DNA of 64,000 bases from Ignavibacteria bacterium (GTDB lineage Bacteria; Bacteroidota; Ignavibacteria; Kapaibacteriales; UBA4661), in assembly GCA_014654705.1 (NCBI GenBank), contig JACVZY010000071.1, positions 212,679-276,678 on the forward strand, given 5' to 3'. A model generated the notes under the pieces. It had not been told where the DNA came from. It did no database searches and saw only the letters and a list, made by a program, of their open reading frames with translations. Numbering within the stretch: the stretch's first letter is position 1; every line of letters begins with the position of its first letter. Of this stretch, positions 9,606-18,857 are shown piece after piece. A program made the position numbers and the translations under genes.

Positions 9606-10502
9606 TTAGCCGTAAATATGCCGAAGCACGCGGTATGTCTGAATATGCGCTTGCACGGTGAGGTGGACTGGTTTTGCATAGCCGCCGCCCATTGCCACCG
9701 AAACGGGTATGCCGTGCTGCTTACAAGCACAAAAGACCATTTCGTCGCGCCGAGCAAGTCCCTCCATTGAGAGCGCAAGCCTGCCTAGGGTATCTTCGCG
9801 GAGTGGGTCAACTCCTGCTTGGAACAGCACAATATCGGGCTTCCACGCAACAATCTTCGGTAGTTCCCTTTCCAAAATTCCTAGATACTCGTCGTCCGAT
9901 GTGTTGTCTGCTAAGTCTATATCTACGGTCGAAGGAACTTTGCGGAAGGGATAATTTTTCGCGCCGTGCATACTGAAAAGATAGACATCATCGCGCCCGC
10001 CGAGAATAGCCGCCGTGCCGTTTCCCTGATGTACGTCCAAATCAATCACCGCCACTCGCCCTACCAGCTTTTGCGAAAAAAGATACCGGACGACCACTGC
10101 CAAATCATTGAAGACACAAAAACCTTCGCCGGCATCGTAAAGCGCATGATGCGTTCCACCCGCAAGATTACCCGCAAAGCCGCTTTCCAGCGCCTCTTCC
10201 GCCGAGGCAATCGCCCCACCGACAATAGTAAACGAGCGGATAACCAGCTCTGATGTCCACGGGAAGCCAATACGCCGCATAATCATACGGTCAACCGTCC
10301 CGTGCAGAACAGCGTCCACGTAGTGCGGTGCGTGTGCCAGCTTGACCACTTCCGGCGAGACGGGTTCGGAAAGGTACAATTCAGATGGCTGAACAATGCC
10401 GTTTGCGACAAGCCCATCGCGCACAAGCCTATACTTGGTGATAGGAAACTTATGCCCTTCGGGAAGCGGCAATACATAAACATCGGAATAAAAAGCCATC
10501 AT
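9606..10502 (-). CDS. Histone deacetylase family protein (AcuC/HDAC-like amidohydrolase)
   Basis: 298 residues. Zinc-dependent deacetylase fold, recognised by GGTHHA (catalytic His pair), the DLDVHQGNGT metal-binding motif (Asp and His ligands), FSMHGAKNYPF, and the second metal aspartate in FQAGVDPL. Bacterial members deacetylate acetyl-CoA synthetase (AcuC), acetylpolyamines or other small amides. The substrate here cannot be fixed, and no acetoin or acetyl-CoA synthetase gene is nearby. The length is that of the short bacterial class. Two adjacent ATGs (10502, 10499) are possible starts. It is transcribed divergently from surE, with 187 bp between. Confidence 0.9.
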   Translation of the reverse strand: MMAFYSDVYVLPLPEGHKFPITKYRLVRDGLVANGIVQPSELYLSEPVSPEVVKLAHAPHYVDAVLHGTVDRMIMRRIGFPWTSELVIRSFTIVGGAIASAEEALESGFAGNLAGGTHHALYDAGEGFCVFNDLAVVVRYLFSQKLVGRVAVIDLDVHQGNGTAAILGGRDDVYLFSMHGAKNYPFRKVPSTVDIDLADNTSDDEYLGILERELPKIVAWKPDIVLFQAGVDPLREDTLGRLALSMEGLARRDEMVFCACKQHGIPVSVAMGGGYAKPVHLTVQAHIQTYRVLRHIYG

Positions 10503-10689
10503 AATGACTATGCTGCAAAATGGGAAATATCGACTATTTTCTAAAATACGAATCCCACATCTTTTTTGCGGATAATTTCTCCCCTCATCAATTTACCGTT
10601 GTAGAAATGGTCAGAATACAGTATTTTCCCCAATAAACAAGAGTCCTTGTCTTTACAATGCTCATTCGAGTAATCTACCCACACACCTC

Positions 10690-11442
10690 ATGCACATACT
10701 TGTAACGAATGACGACGGAATAGACTCTCCGGGGATTTATGCCCTTGTTCATGCACTGCGCTCTGTCGGAAAAGTCTCCGTAGTCGCACCAGACCGACAG
10801 CAAAGCGCAGTTGGTCATGCTTTGACGGTGAGCAGCCCGCTTCGCGCCACGAAAATTCGTCGCGACGGTGAGTTTTTTGGCTACGCCATCAACGGAACGC
10901 CGGCGGATTGTGTAAAAATCGGTATTTGTGCGCTCTTGGAGGAAAAAGCAGATTTGCTTGTTTCCGGCATCAATCATGGCTCGAACACGTCAAAAAATAT
11001 TCTCTATTCCGGTACTGTTTCGGCAGCCACCGAAGGGATGATAATGGGACTGCCCTCCATTGCGGTTTCGATTGATTCGCTAGATTACCGCACCGATTGT
11101 ACAGTCGCTGCCGAGTACGCAGCCCGCATTGCAAGACAGTATGCCGATTTGAATATTCCCGCTGATACAATTTTGAACGTGAACGCACCGGCGCTTCCGA
11201 AAGAACAAATAAAGGGCTTTCGCGTAACACGGCAAGGTACTTCCGGGTGGGAGGATGCCTACGAGTGCCGCAAAGACCCGATGGGGCGCGAGTATTTCTG
11301 GCTTTCGGGACAATACAACTCCATTGATACCGATATTGATTCCGACGAAGGCGCGATGAAAGCAGGCTACGTCTCGGTAACGCCTGTGCGGTATCAGCTA
11401 ACGAATGAAGATATTCGCAGCCGCTTGCGCATTACGGAATAA
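10690..11442 (+). CDS. surE: 5'/3'-nucleotidase SurE
   Basis: Metal-dependent nucleotidase that removes phosphate from nucleoside 5'- and 3'-monophosphates and short polyphosphates; cytosolic. The family signature MHILVTNDDGIDSPG is at the N-terminus (metal-binding Asp8 and Asp9), with the metal-ligand serine in DRQQSAVGHA (about residue 39), NGTPADCV, and the metal-binding Asn in SGINHGSN. The 250-residue length matches the family. The ATG at 10690 is forced by the N-terminal metal site. The next kinase gene could start inside surE, but the likelier start is 61 bp downstream of its stop. Confidence 0.96.
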   Translation: MHILVTNDDGIDSPGIYALVHALRSVGKVSVVAPDRQQSAVGHALTVSSPLRATKIRRDGEFFGYAINGTPADCVKIGICALLEEKADLLVSGINHGSNTSKNILYSGTVSAATEGMIMGLPSIAVSIDSLDYRTDCTVAAEYAARIARQYADLNIPADTILNVNAPALPKEQIKGFRVTRQGTSGWEDAYECRKDPMGREYFWLSGQYNSIDTDIDSDEGAMKAGYVSVTPVRYQLTNEDIRSRLRITE

Positions 11443-11503
11443 CAATGTAGATTTGGCAAATCCTACTCACGATTCTACCACTGCTTCTACACTTCCCTCC
11501 GCT

Positions 11504-13165
11504 ATGTCTGTTCCTGAACATAACGTTTTTGATGCTCTTGCCGTCGGCGTTTTTGCCCTCGACGAACAATATATCGTTCGTGCATGGAATGAACGCCTGA
11601 CCGAATGGACAGGACTTTCGGCAAATGCACTTATCGGCACGGATATCCGTTTGTGGTTCGGGCATTTGCGGGCAAACGACTTCGGAGATGCTTTTCGAGC
11701 ACTATGGCAAAGCCAGGAAGTAGTGAATTTTGAAGGATTTCCAAGCATCATTCCTTCGTACGCATATGGGAATGTACGACGTGTGGAAAACGCTTCAGCA
11801 CGACTCTACAAAGCTGCCGATGGCAAAACGTATGCACTTTTCACGCTTCAAGACATCACCCCGCAAGCCGAAGAGATTGAACATTTCAAAACCTCTATCG
11901 TAGAAATTGAAGAAATTTGGCGCAACGACGAGGAAATCCGTATTCTGAATGAAGAACTTGAAAAGCGTGTCGGTGAGCGCACGGACGAGCTGGGACAGCT
12001 TAATCAACAGCTCACCAAAGAAATTACTATTCGCAAGCAAGTAGAGGAGGCATTCCGACACAGTGAGCAACTGCTCTCGTTGATTTTTGAAAATGCCGCC
12101 GTTGGGCTGGCACTTTTACACCAAAACGGGCGCTACATCAGAATAAACCAAATGTTTTGCCGTATGTTCGGCTTCAATGTAGAAGAGCTACTGGGGAAAC
12201 ATTTTGCATACCTGTACGACGAAGAAGAGCGTTTTACCGCTACCGAGCGCTGGAATGACATTATCTTTGGCGATATGGGTGTTCTTAGCGGCGAAAGACA
12301 TTTTCAATTGCGGAACGGCTCCGAAATAGATATTTACTTCACCACAGTCCGCTTCACCACTGCCGATGGAGACATTCGTGTTATCACCACCGGCACGGAC
12401 ATCACAGGTATCAAACGAGCACAAGAAGAAATGCGTCTGGCACTGGAGCGCGAGCAAGAACTCAACAAGCTCAAGGCAAATTTTGTTACGGCTGTCTCGC
12501 ATGAATTTAGAACGCCATTGACGGTTATCTTCTCCTCGTCCGAGATTTTGCAGACACAGACGAACATGGCAGAGGACAAGCGCAATAAAATGCACTTCCA
12601 AATAGAGCGTAGCGTCAAGCGCATGACCGAACTGTTGGACGAGGTCGTTTTTATCGAGCGGAGCATGAAAGAACGTACTGTTGCATTCCCGCGCCCGACC
12701 AATATTCACAAACTCATGTACGATATTGTCCGCGAAACAGAAGTTTTTGACCAAAACAATCACATTATTAATCCCGAATTTACCGGATTTCAAGGGGACA
12801 TTGAGGAAACAAATTCTGCATTTATGATTTCGCTGGATGCTGGATTGGTGAGGTCTATCGTTAGCCATCTTCTTACAAATGCACTCAAATTCTCGCCTCC
12901 GGGCACAATGGTTGAGTTAGAAGTTCGTTATACACCCACAGCGCTCATTTTACGCTTTACCGACGAAGGCATCGGCATACCGGAGCGCGAAAAGCCCTCC
13001 ATTTATGACTTGTTCTTCCGAGGAAGCAACGTCGGCATGGCTCAAGGAACCGGAATGGGGCTGACCATAGTGAAGCGCTGCGTCAATGCGCACTTGGGCA
13101 AAATCACCTGCGAAAGCCGATTGGGAGAAGGCACGACGTTCACCGTTCAGATTCCGCTGGAGTGA
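11504..13165 (+). CDS. PAS-domain sensor histidine kinase, soluble
   Basis: 553 residues from the ATG at 11504. First PAS domain about 8-122, a charged coiled coil about 125-188, second PAS domain about 190-308, then a HisKA dimerisation domain with the phospho-acceptor His at about 333 (AVSHEFRTPL). The HATPase domain has N box LLTNALKFSPP, G1 FTDEGIGIP and G2 GTGMGLTIV. No membrane segment is evident, so it should sense a cytosolic signal or ligand through the PAS domains. No response regulator is adjacent. An in-frame ATG at 11405, overlapping the end of surE, would add 33 residues of low-complexity sequence; I prefer 11504 because the PAS domain starts right after it. Confidence 0.9.
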   Translation: MSVPEHNVFDALAVGVFALDEQYIVRAWNERLTEWTGLSANALIGTDIRLWFGHLRANDFGDAFRALWQSQEVVNFEGFPSIIPSYAYGNVRRVENASARLYKAADGKTYALFTLQDITPQAEEIEHFKTSIVEIEEIWRNDEEIRILNEELEKRVGERTDELGQLNQQLTKEITIRKQVEEAFRHSEQLLSLIFENAAVGLALLHQNGRYIRINQMFCRMFGFNVEELLGKHFAYLYDEEERFTATERWNDIIFGDMGVLSGERHFQLRNGSEIDIYFTTVRFTTADGDIRVITTGTDITGIKRAQEEMRLALEREQELNKLKANFVTAVSHEFRTPLTVIFSSSEILQTQTNMAEDKRNKMHFQIERSVKRMTELLDEVVFIERSMKERTVAFPRPTNIHKLMYDIVRETEVFDQNNHIINPEFTGFQGDIEETNSAFMISLDAGLVRSIVSHLLTNALKFSPPGTMVELEVRYTPTALILRFTDEGIGIPEREKPSIYDLFFRGSNVGMAQGTGMGLTIVKRCVNAHLGKITCESRLGEGTTFTVQIPLE

Positions 13166-13204
13166 ATCTGGAAAATACTTTTGTTGATGCACCGAGGATA
13201 GTTT

Positions 13205-15394
13205 CTATAAATTTTGCACCTGCCCTACAGGTAACTCCACGATAAACGTTGCCCCATGACCATAGTCGCTCTCAACGCGAATAGTGCCGCCAAGAGTTTC
13301 AACGAGTTTTTTGACAATCGAAAGCCCAAGTCCTGTGGAATTCTCCCCCGCAGTGGGACGGGCAGATAATTTTGCAAAACGCCCGAAAAGTTTCTTTTTG
13401 TCATCCTCAGTAAGCCCTTGTCCTTCGTCGCGGACAAATAAGCGCACCATAGCGCCTTCTGAAGCGACACCTATCCAAACACGTTTTTGCGGTGGCGAGT
13501 ATTTAAGCGCATTAGAAACAAGATTGTCAAAAATTTGACGGAGAATTGCTTCGTCCGTATGCGCTATCACGCTCTGCGTTGGAACGTCGAGCAAGAGGCT
13601 TATTTGCTTACTTTCTGCGCGGAAGCTATATTCTTCTCCAACCGTGCGCACCGTTGCTACCAAATCTACATCCGTCGTGTTGAGCGTGATATGCCCCTCA
13701 TCTACGGCTTGCGCGTCCAAGATATTGAGGATAATATCTCTCATTCTCACAGCAGTCCGCTCAATACCCTCCATCTGCGCGACAATTTCTTCCGTAGAGA
13801 GTTTGTCGCAGTACCGCCGCACTACGGAGGACGACATAACAATGGACGTTAGTGGATTTTTGAGATCGTGCGAAGCAACTGCCAAAAATTCACTTTTTTG
13901 TTTGCTCAGTTCTTCCAATATCACGTTCTGCTCATGTAAAGCAGTATTGGCAAGCTCTATTTCTCCTGCCTGCTCCTCCAAAATGCTTTGTTGGCGTTGC
14001 AAGGCGAAGTTTTTCTCATTTAGCTCCGTATTGGCAAGTTCAATATCGGTAGCTTGCTGCTCCAGTATTGTTTGTTGGTGCAGAATTTGACTATTTTGCT
14101 CGTGCAAAAGCGCGTTATCACGTTGCTTTCGTCGAATAAAGACGGCTAGCACTACCGCTAAAGCTGCCAAGAGAACCAGCACCACAATCGCCGCCGTAAA
14201 CTGCACTCGCTGACGTGCTTGCTCCTGTCCAAGAATCTCAATACGACGCTGCTGGTCTGCCACCGCCAAGCGCGATTGCATCTCGGCAATCCGTTTTGTA
14301 CTCGAAGCACTTTTGAGCGAATCTGCCAGATGCACATTCAGCATACGATAGTAATACGCAGAATCAAAGGCTTTCTCCGCTACAAATCGCAACGCAATGC
14401 CATCGTAGCTATCTTTGAGAATCTGAGGCGCGCCTATGGCTGTTGCAACCTCAGTTGCTTGCCGGAAATACATCAACGACCGCGTATTATCTCCCAAGGA
14501 TGCATAAATGTCTCCCAACAGCTGGTACGATTCGCCCAAAGAATAGCTATTCCCTTGTGGTTCGCGGAGAGCGAGGGATTTTTTTTCGTATTCTAACGCA
14601 TGCTCATAGTTACCTTGCCGATAATAAATTGCGCCGATATTGAAGTAAGAGTAGCCAATATGGACGACACTACGACTTTGCTCTGCCAGACCAAGCGACC
14701 GCGTATGCCAGTACATTGCCGAATCATACATTTGTAATTTTTCATACACTAAACCCAAATTATTGGCGCAAATGCAAAGCCCCTCTACCTCTCCTGCCTG
14801 CTCAAAAAACGCCAGCGCCCTCAGATGAAATTCCTTCGTACGGGGATATTCTTCACGGTAAAGGTGTACATTCCCCATGCCCATATAACAATATGCCTTA
14901 CCAAGCCTGTTATCGGTCTTTTCGTACATCTGAAGCGAAGTAACAAAGGATTCAAGCGCTTGTGCGTAGTCACCCATGCGGCTGCGGGCGTAGCCAATGT
15001 TGTAGTGCGCCCGTGCAGCGCCATTCACATAGCCGATGCGTTCAGCAATGCTCAGCGCATCGGAGGCAAGGCGAATAGCTTCGGAGAACTTTGTAAATCG
15101 TAGCGCACGAGACAACGCATTGAGCGCATCTACACGTGCTGAATCGCTTACGGCTGATGTGATTGCAGCGCGGAGGCTATCGTTGGCAGGGTTGTTGAAA
15201 ATTGTAGTCGCTACTGTTGTTCTTGGGGTGGGCTGAGAAATAACCGTCTGCGAGAACAGAAAATTTTCTGTCTCCGCTACACAAAAGAATATGCAAAAGA
15301 ATACGCAGAGCGCGGCAATGCGGCGAGACATCTCGCAAAAATGCTTGAAGCGCCGGCGCGAGAAAGATGCGTGAAATACCATACCCTTGCCCAT
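13205..15394 (-). CDS. TPR-repeat sensor histidine kinase, membrane-anchored
   Basis: 729 residues with the start at 15394. A signal or anchor helix (IAALCVFFCIFFC) is followed by about six tetratricopeptide repeats (ARAHYNIGYARSRMGDYAQA, CICANNLGLVYEKLQMYDSA and so on). Next come a membrane helix (FTAAIVVLVLLAALAVVLAV) and a long coiled coil with repeated LANTxLxE(Q/K)N blocks. The HisKA motif is VASHDLKNPL, and the HATPase domain has DNLVSNALKYSPP and NSTGLGLSIV. This periplasmic-TPR/helix/kinase plan is common in Bacteroidota. ATGs at 15394, 15382 and 15331 are all possible; the last places the hydrophobic helix directly at the N-terminus. The gene converges on the PAS kinase gene, with 39 bp between. 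Confidence 0.9.
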   Translation of the reverse strand: MGKGMVFHASFSRRRFKHFCEMSRRIAALCVFFCIFFCVAETENFLFSQTVISQPTPRTTVATTIFNNPANDSLRAAITSAVSDSARVDALNALSRALRFTKFSEAIRLASDALSIAERIGYVNGAARAHYNIGYARSRMGDYAQALESFVTSLQMYEKTDNRLGKAYCYMGMGNVHLYREEYPRTKEFHLRALAFFEQAGEVEGLCICANNLGLVYEKLQMYDSAMYWHTRSLGLAEQSRSVVHIGYSYFNIGAIYYRQGNYEHALEYEKKSLALREPQGNSYSLGESYQLLGDIYASLGDNTRSLMYFRQATEVATAIGAPQILKDSYDGIALRFVAEKAFDSAYYYRMLNVHLADSLKSASSTKRIAEMQSRLAVADQQRRIEILGQEQARQRVQFTAAIVVLVLLAALAVVLAVFIRRKQRDNALLHEQNSQILHQQTILEQQATDIELANTELNEKNFALQRQQSILEEQAGEIELANTALHEQNVILEELSKQKSEFLAVASHDLKNPLTSIVMSSSVVRRYCDKLSTEEIVAQMEGIERTAVRMRDIILNILDAQAVDEGHITLNTTDVDLVATVRTVGEEYSFRAESKQISLLLDVPTQSVIAHTDEAILRQIFDNLVSNALKYSPPQKRVWIGVASEGAMVRLFVRDEGQGLTEDDKKKLFGRFAKLSARPTAGENSTGLGLSIVKKLVETLGGTIRVESDYGHGATFIVELPVGQVQNL

Positions 15395-15508
15395 CGTTCG
15401 GTGTGAGATGCACAGATTGTTTCGTTGATTGTAGCCTTGCAGAAACAATCTAGCAAAAATGGGCTTCGCCTACAAGAATCATCTTTATGGCATTGTGAAA
15501 TTACCTGT

Positions 15509-17050
15509 TTATCGTGGCGCTGCGCCGGACAGAATCTTTTGCAAACTTGCCTCGCGGACGCGCTGGCGCTCATTTTTCATGTAGAGCGTTGGTGGTGCAA
15601 TGCGATCACGACAAACATCTTCGCGCAGCCCGCAGCGCTCACACGTCTCATTCACCTGAATTTTCTCAATATTGGGGTCGTTCCAGAATTTCACCTTTTC
15701 TTTGAACGCATCGTTCATTAAGAAACCAATCGAAACGCTTGCATGAAAGAGGGGTTTGAGGGCAAACCGCCGCGCAACAGTAATCACAAAATACTCAATG
15801 TTGCTTTCCACAAAATACGGGCGCTGCACAATAACGAGGGGCGAGGTGGGGTCGCGGTCGGCAAGTTCGCTTTGCTCTCGCTTCAGAATCCCGATGGGCA
15901 GCCACCGACGGCAGTAATGCTCGTTCAAATCCAGACCGTAGGGTGCAAAAACTTGCGACATATTCAGAAACTTGGTGAGTTTCATATTTCCCGTACTGGT
16001 GCGGTGACTGAAGCGCAAAAAGTGCATTTCTTCCAATCCAAAGAACTGCGGTAAAAGTTCTGTCATTCGGTAAAGAAGCATTTCGGGCGTAACGGCATAT
16101 TTGTCCAGCATCGCCACAAGCGCTGAGCCGTCCCATGTTTTTTTCTGGAAGAGTTTGGTGAGGTCTTTGACCATCGAATGGCGGTTCATCAAAAGTGCGC
16201 CGGAAAAATAGGACGCCTTAAAATTATTCAGCACCTGCTCAAACGATTCGACCTTTAGCCATGACGAGGTAAGCGCTCGCTCCTTGAGGTTCAAATAATT
16301 ATACCCTAGTTCTCGCCCATAAATAAATGCTTTCTGACGGTCAATGAGGTCTTTATTCAGCAGCAAACGTGGCTTTGCGTGTGGCAACGGTGTGTGCTTA
16401 GTCGTTTTGGTCGGAACGTAAATCGTGCGGAATTTTTGCAGTTCGGGCTGACTTGAGAGCGTACTTTCGTCAATTTCATAATTGTATTTGAGTGTCAGCG
16501 CCTTCTTCACGGATTCTGTGGGCATAGGAATTTTCGCTTTCCATTGCATTTCTGCCATAAAGCGCTCTGCCGCTTCTTCCAGTTCTTCAAAGTAGTTATG
16601 CTGCATCTTTTGGTAAGAGCGCAAAGCAGCCAGAATAAATTGCTCGACACTCATGTCATAGCCGCGAATAATCTCCAAAAAAGTCTTCAGAAGCGCACCG
16701 GCTTTGGCGGGGGAAGCAGAGAATAAATCCATAATATCTTGCTGCTCAATCCCGAAGAGCTTAAAAGGAAACTCCCGCAGTGCAGGGGAATTGAGTACGG
16801 CTGTAAGCGGGTCGAGTGCTTCATCTACCTTCATCGTTACAAGTTCATCGAAGGTCGTTCCCAGCGCTTGCGCTAGAGCGATGATTTTTTCGGGTTTCGG
16901 ATATTTTTTCCCTTTTTCAATTTCGCTTAAATACGAAATAGATAAATCCGTTTGCTCAGAAAGGTCTTTGAGCGAAAATTTTTTCTCCGTACGGAGTTGC
17001 TTGAGTTTGATACCCAAAATGATACGCAAGTTCTCGCCGCTCGTGCTCAT
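15509..17050 (-). CDS. XRE-family regulator of the ScfR/RamB (IrrE-like plus DUF2083) type
   Basis: 513 residues. The N-terminal helix-turn-helix is at about 14-72 (LKQLRTEKKFSLKDLSEQTD, SISYLSEIEKGKKYP). A central domain in the IrrE/ImmA-like position follows (LGYNYLNLKERALTSSWLKV). The C-terminal domain ends in a cysteine cluster, CERCGLREDVC. These features match short-chain-fatty-acyl-responsive regulators such as RamB and PrpC-type proteins, which sense acyl-CoA and control acetate, propionate or glyoxylate genes. The zinc-protease motif HExxH of true IrrE is not visible, consistent with a sensory rather than proteolytic role. Palindromes at 17122-17138 and 17170-17185, upstream of its start, are candidate operators for itself and for the divergent TolC operon. 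Confidence 0.85.
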   Translation of the reverse strand: MSTSGENLRIILGIKLKQLRTEKKFSLKDLSEQTDLSISYLSEIEKGKKYPKPEKIIALAQALGTTFDELVTMKVDEALDPLTAVLNSPALREFPFKLFGIEQQDIMDLFSASPAKAGALLKTFLEIIRGYDMSVEQFILAALRSYQKMQHNYFEELEEAAERFMAEMQWKAKIPMPTESVKKALTLKYNYEIDESTLSSQPELQKFRTIYVPTKTTKHTPLPHAKPRLLLNKDLIDRQKAFIYGRELGYNYLNLKERALTSSWLKVESFEQVLNNFKASYFSGALLMNRHSMVKDLTKLFQKKTWDGSALVAMLDKYAVTPEMLLYRMTELLPQFFGLEEMHFLRFSHRTSTGNMKLTKFLNMSQVFAPYGLDLNEHYCRRWLPIGILKREQSELADRDPTSPLVIVQRPYFVESNIEYFVITVARRFALKPLFHASVSIGFLMNDAFKEKVKFWNDPNIEKIQVNETCERCGLREDVCRDRIAPPTLYMKNERQRVREASLQKILSGAAPR

Positions 17051-17121
17051 AAATACTTGGTTTGAAGGGGAATGAAAAAGAAAAAATAATCGGTTTTTGC
17101 CCTGTCACGAAGATACATATT

Positions 17122-17138
17122 TTTCGCTTAAAGCGAAA
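17122..17138. promoter_or_regulatory. Palindromic operator candidate 1 (TTTCGCTTAAAGCGAAA)
   Basis: Perfect 8-bp arms around one central A. It lies about 70 bp upstream of the XRE regulator start, next to a possible minus-strand -7 element at 17108-17115, where binding would block the regulator's own promoter. The inner half-sites TTCGCTT and AAGCGAA recur in reversed order at 17170-17185. Confidence 0.6.
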
Positions 17139-17169
17139 CTAAATTTCGACAAGCGCGAATTTTATATAT

Positions 17170-17185
17170 AAGCGAAAATTCGCTT
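17170..17185. promoter_or_regulatory. Palindromic operator candidate 2 (AAGCGAAAATTCGCTT)
   Basis: Perfect 7-bp arms around AA, using the same half-sites as 17122-17138 with their order inverted. It ends 30 bp upstream of the -33 element of the TolC promoter (17216). Together the pair suggests one regulator controlling both directions. Confidence 0.6.
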
Positions 17186-17215
17186 TTGTCATTTGTTGTT
17201 GACCAGAGGGTATTT

Positions 17216-17247
17216 TTTGCGAAACACAGAAAATTCCTCTACATTTG
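17216..17247 (+). promoter_or_regulatory. Bacteroidota-type promoter TTTG-N20-TACATTTG for the efflux operon
   Basis: The -33 element TTTG (17216-17219), a 20-bp spacer and the -7 element TACATTTG (17240-17247) match the consensus TTTG-N19-21-TAnnTTTG exactly. Transcription would start near 17253, leaving a leader of about 210 nt before the TolC gene. Confidence 0.6.
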
Positions 17248-17464
17248 CCGTTGTGAAATTTCTTCTGCCCCCAGCGCCGCTACTCCACGCAAAAACCAGC
17301 GATTTCCTCGCCGCATTGCAACGTTATTTCCACTTCCTTTTGTTTACTCTTGAAGACACCCTTTTCGTTAGTCGTGAGCGTTGAGAATAAGAGTCAAGTA
17401 GTTCACTCAACACCCAAAACTCAAGACTGTAGCTCAACACTATCTACCTTTTTGGAGTCAGACA

Positions 17465-18817
17465 ATGATTGCTTCTCAAAAAAATCTAATCCGCCTTTTT
17501 CTCTTTGCTCTTATCTTCATGCTCCTCGCTCCGGCATCAAGGCTTGATGCACAGCCATTAGATTCTTTAGTTGCCGAAGCATTGCGTAATCACCCGCTTC
17601 TCCGCGCTGCCGAAGCACGTGCCGTAAGCGCTGAATATCGCGGAGAAGCCGTCTCCCAACTGCCTATGCCAACGCTGTCGCTGGAATTTACACAAACGCC
17701 CGCGGGAAATTTCGATGTGTTGAACCGCTCCATTTCTAACAATCTGGCACTATCACAGATGTTCATGTTAGGCGACAAACTTGCTGCCATGCGTCGTGCA
17801 GAACGCGAAGGCGCCCAAACCGAGCATGAGCGCCGCGCCGAAGCTGCTGCCATTATTCGCGGCAATGTGAGCGAACTCTACGCACGGCTCTGGCGGCTCG
17901 ACCGTCAAAAAGAGGTTCTTGGACGCACGACGATTATGCTGAGCAATCTTGTGCAATCTGCCGAAGATCGCTTGGCAGCAGGTAAAGCCACGATGAACGA
18001 GGTTTTGCTCCTTCGAGCAGAACTCGCCGCCGAGCAGGCAAAATTTCACAGTAGTAATTTCGAGAGACGTGGTAAAGCGGCACGATTAAACACGTTCTTA
18101 GGGCGCACCAATCCTGAGACGGAAATTCTCACCATAGTGGATAGCAATTTTGCAAAAACTATTGAAGCCTTGCTTGGAAGAACGTACCAAGCACGGACAA
18201 AATTCGGTGAGCAAAATCCCACGCTGCGCCGTATGGCAAGTATGGAGCGCATGACCGAAGCAGAGCGCATTGCCGCAGAACAGGAGCGTACACCAGACCT
18301 CATGCTTCAAGGGATGCTGATGCGTATGCCGCAAGGTATGATTTTGACAAGCGGAAGCAGCGCGTTATCGGAAATTTTTAGCGTCCACACAGGACTTTCG
18401 GCAAGTAATCGTGTGGAGTGGATGTACAGCCTGATGGCTTCCATTACGCTCCCCTTTGCGCCGTGGTCATCTGCACGGATTGATGCAAAACAAGCGGAAT
18501 TGAACGCACGCCAGCTTAGCCAAAAAGCCGAGCGCGAGGCTATGCAGCGCGAGTTGGCAGGCGAACTGGCAGAAGCCGAGCAAATGCTGCTCCATACCAT
18601 CGAAACCGTCAAAGACTACAACCGTACGATTCTTCCCGCCTACAAACAAGCATTAAATGGCTTGCTTCTATCCTTTCAAACTAATCAATCAAGCATAAGC
18701 GACATTCTACGAACCGCACAAATGCTTGCGATGAAAGAAGATGAACTGGCAATGGCACATGAAGAACAAATGATGCTTGTAGCTAAACTCCGCATGATGC
18801 TTGGCGATGGAGAATAA
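17465..18817 (+). CDS. TolC-family outer-membrane efflux protein (CusC-like)
   Basis: 450 residues. A signal peptide (LFLFALIFMLLAPASRLDAQ) precedes two OEP repeats of long, alanine/glutamate-rich helices (RHPLLRAAEARAVSAEY, QAELNARQLSQKAEREAM) that form the periplasmic tunnel, with amphipathic barrel strands between. It forms the outer-membrane exit duct of a tripartite pump. The spacing of the NHPLLRAAEA and LPMPTLSLEF segments is that of heavy-metal efflux members. Its neighbour is a CusB-like adaptor carrying a metal-binding domain, which supports export of copper or another soft metal. The gene ends 40 bp before the chosen adaptor start. Confidence 0.9.
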   Translation: MIASQKNLIRLFLFALIFMLLAPASRLDAQPLDSLVAEALRNHPLLRAAEARAVSAEYRGEAVSQLPMPTLSLEFTQTPAGNFDVLNRSISNNLALSQMFMLGDKLAAMRRAEREGAQTEHERRAEAAAIIRGNVSELYARLWRLDRQKEVLGRTTIMLSNLVQSAEDRLAAGKATMNEVLLLRAELAAEQAKFHSSNFERRGKAARLNTFLGRTNPETEILTIVDSNFAKTIEALLGRTYQARTKFGEQNPTLRRMASMERMTEAERIAAEQERTPDLMLQGMLMRMPQGMILTSGSSALSEIFSVHTGLSASNRVEWMYSLMASITLPFAPWSSARIDAKQAELNARQLSQKAEREAMQRELAGELAEAEQMLLHTIETVKDYNRTILPAYKQALNGLLLSFQTNQSSISDILRTAQMLAMKEDELAMAHEEQMMLVAKLRMMLGDGE

Positions 18818-18857
18818 TATCGTCGCCCTTTCTATACTTTTCTATTCCACAGCCGGT

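Larger units (their letters stand above)
17051..17464. other. 414-bp divergent regulatory region between the XRE regulator and the TolC operon
   Basis: Strongly A+T-rich from 17100 to 17200. It holds two palindromes sharing half-sites (17122-17138 and 17170-17185), a plus-strand Bacteroidota-type promoter (17216-17247), and a possible minus-strand -7 element CGAAGATA read as TATCTTCG (17108-17115) facing the regulator. A GTG frame of 43 codons (17253-17384) follows the predicted start site; whether it is translated is uncertain. Confidence 0.6.

Noticed and set aside
12188..12868. 226-codon minus-strand frame
   Set aside because: Antisense to the PAS histidine kinase, whose motifs are intact on the other strand.
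17350..17547. 65-codon plus-strand frame overlapping the TolC start
   Set aside because: Different frame from the TolC signal peptide, no conserved features.
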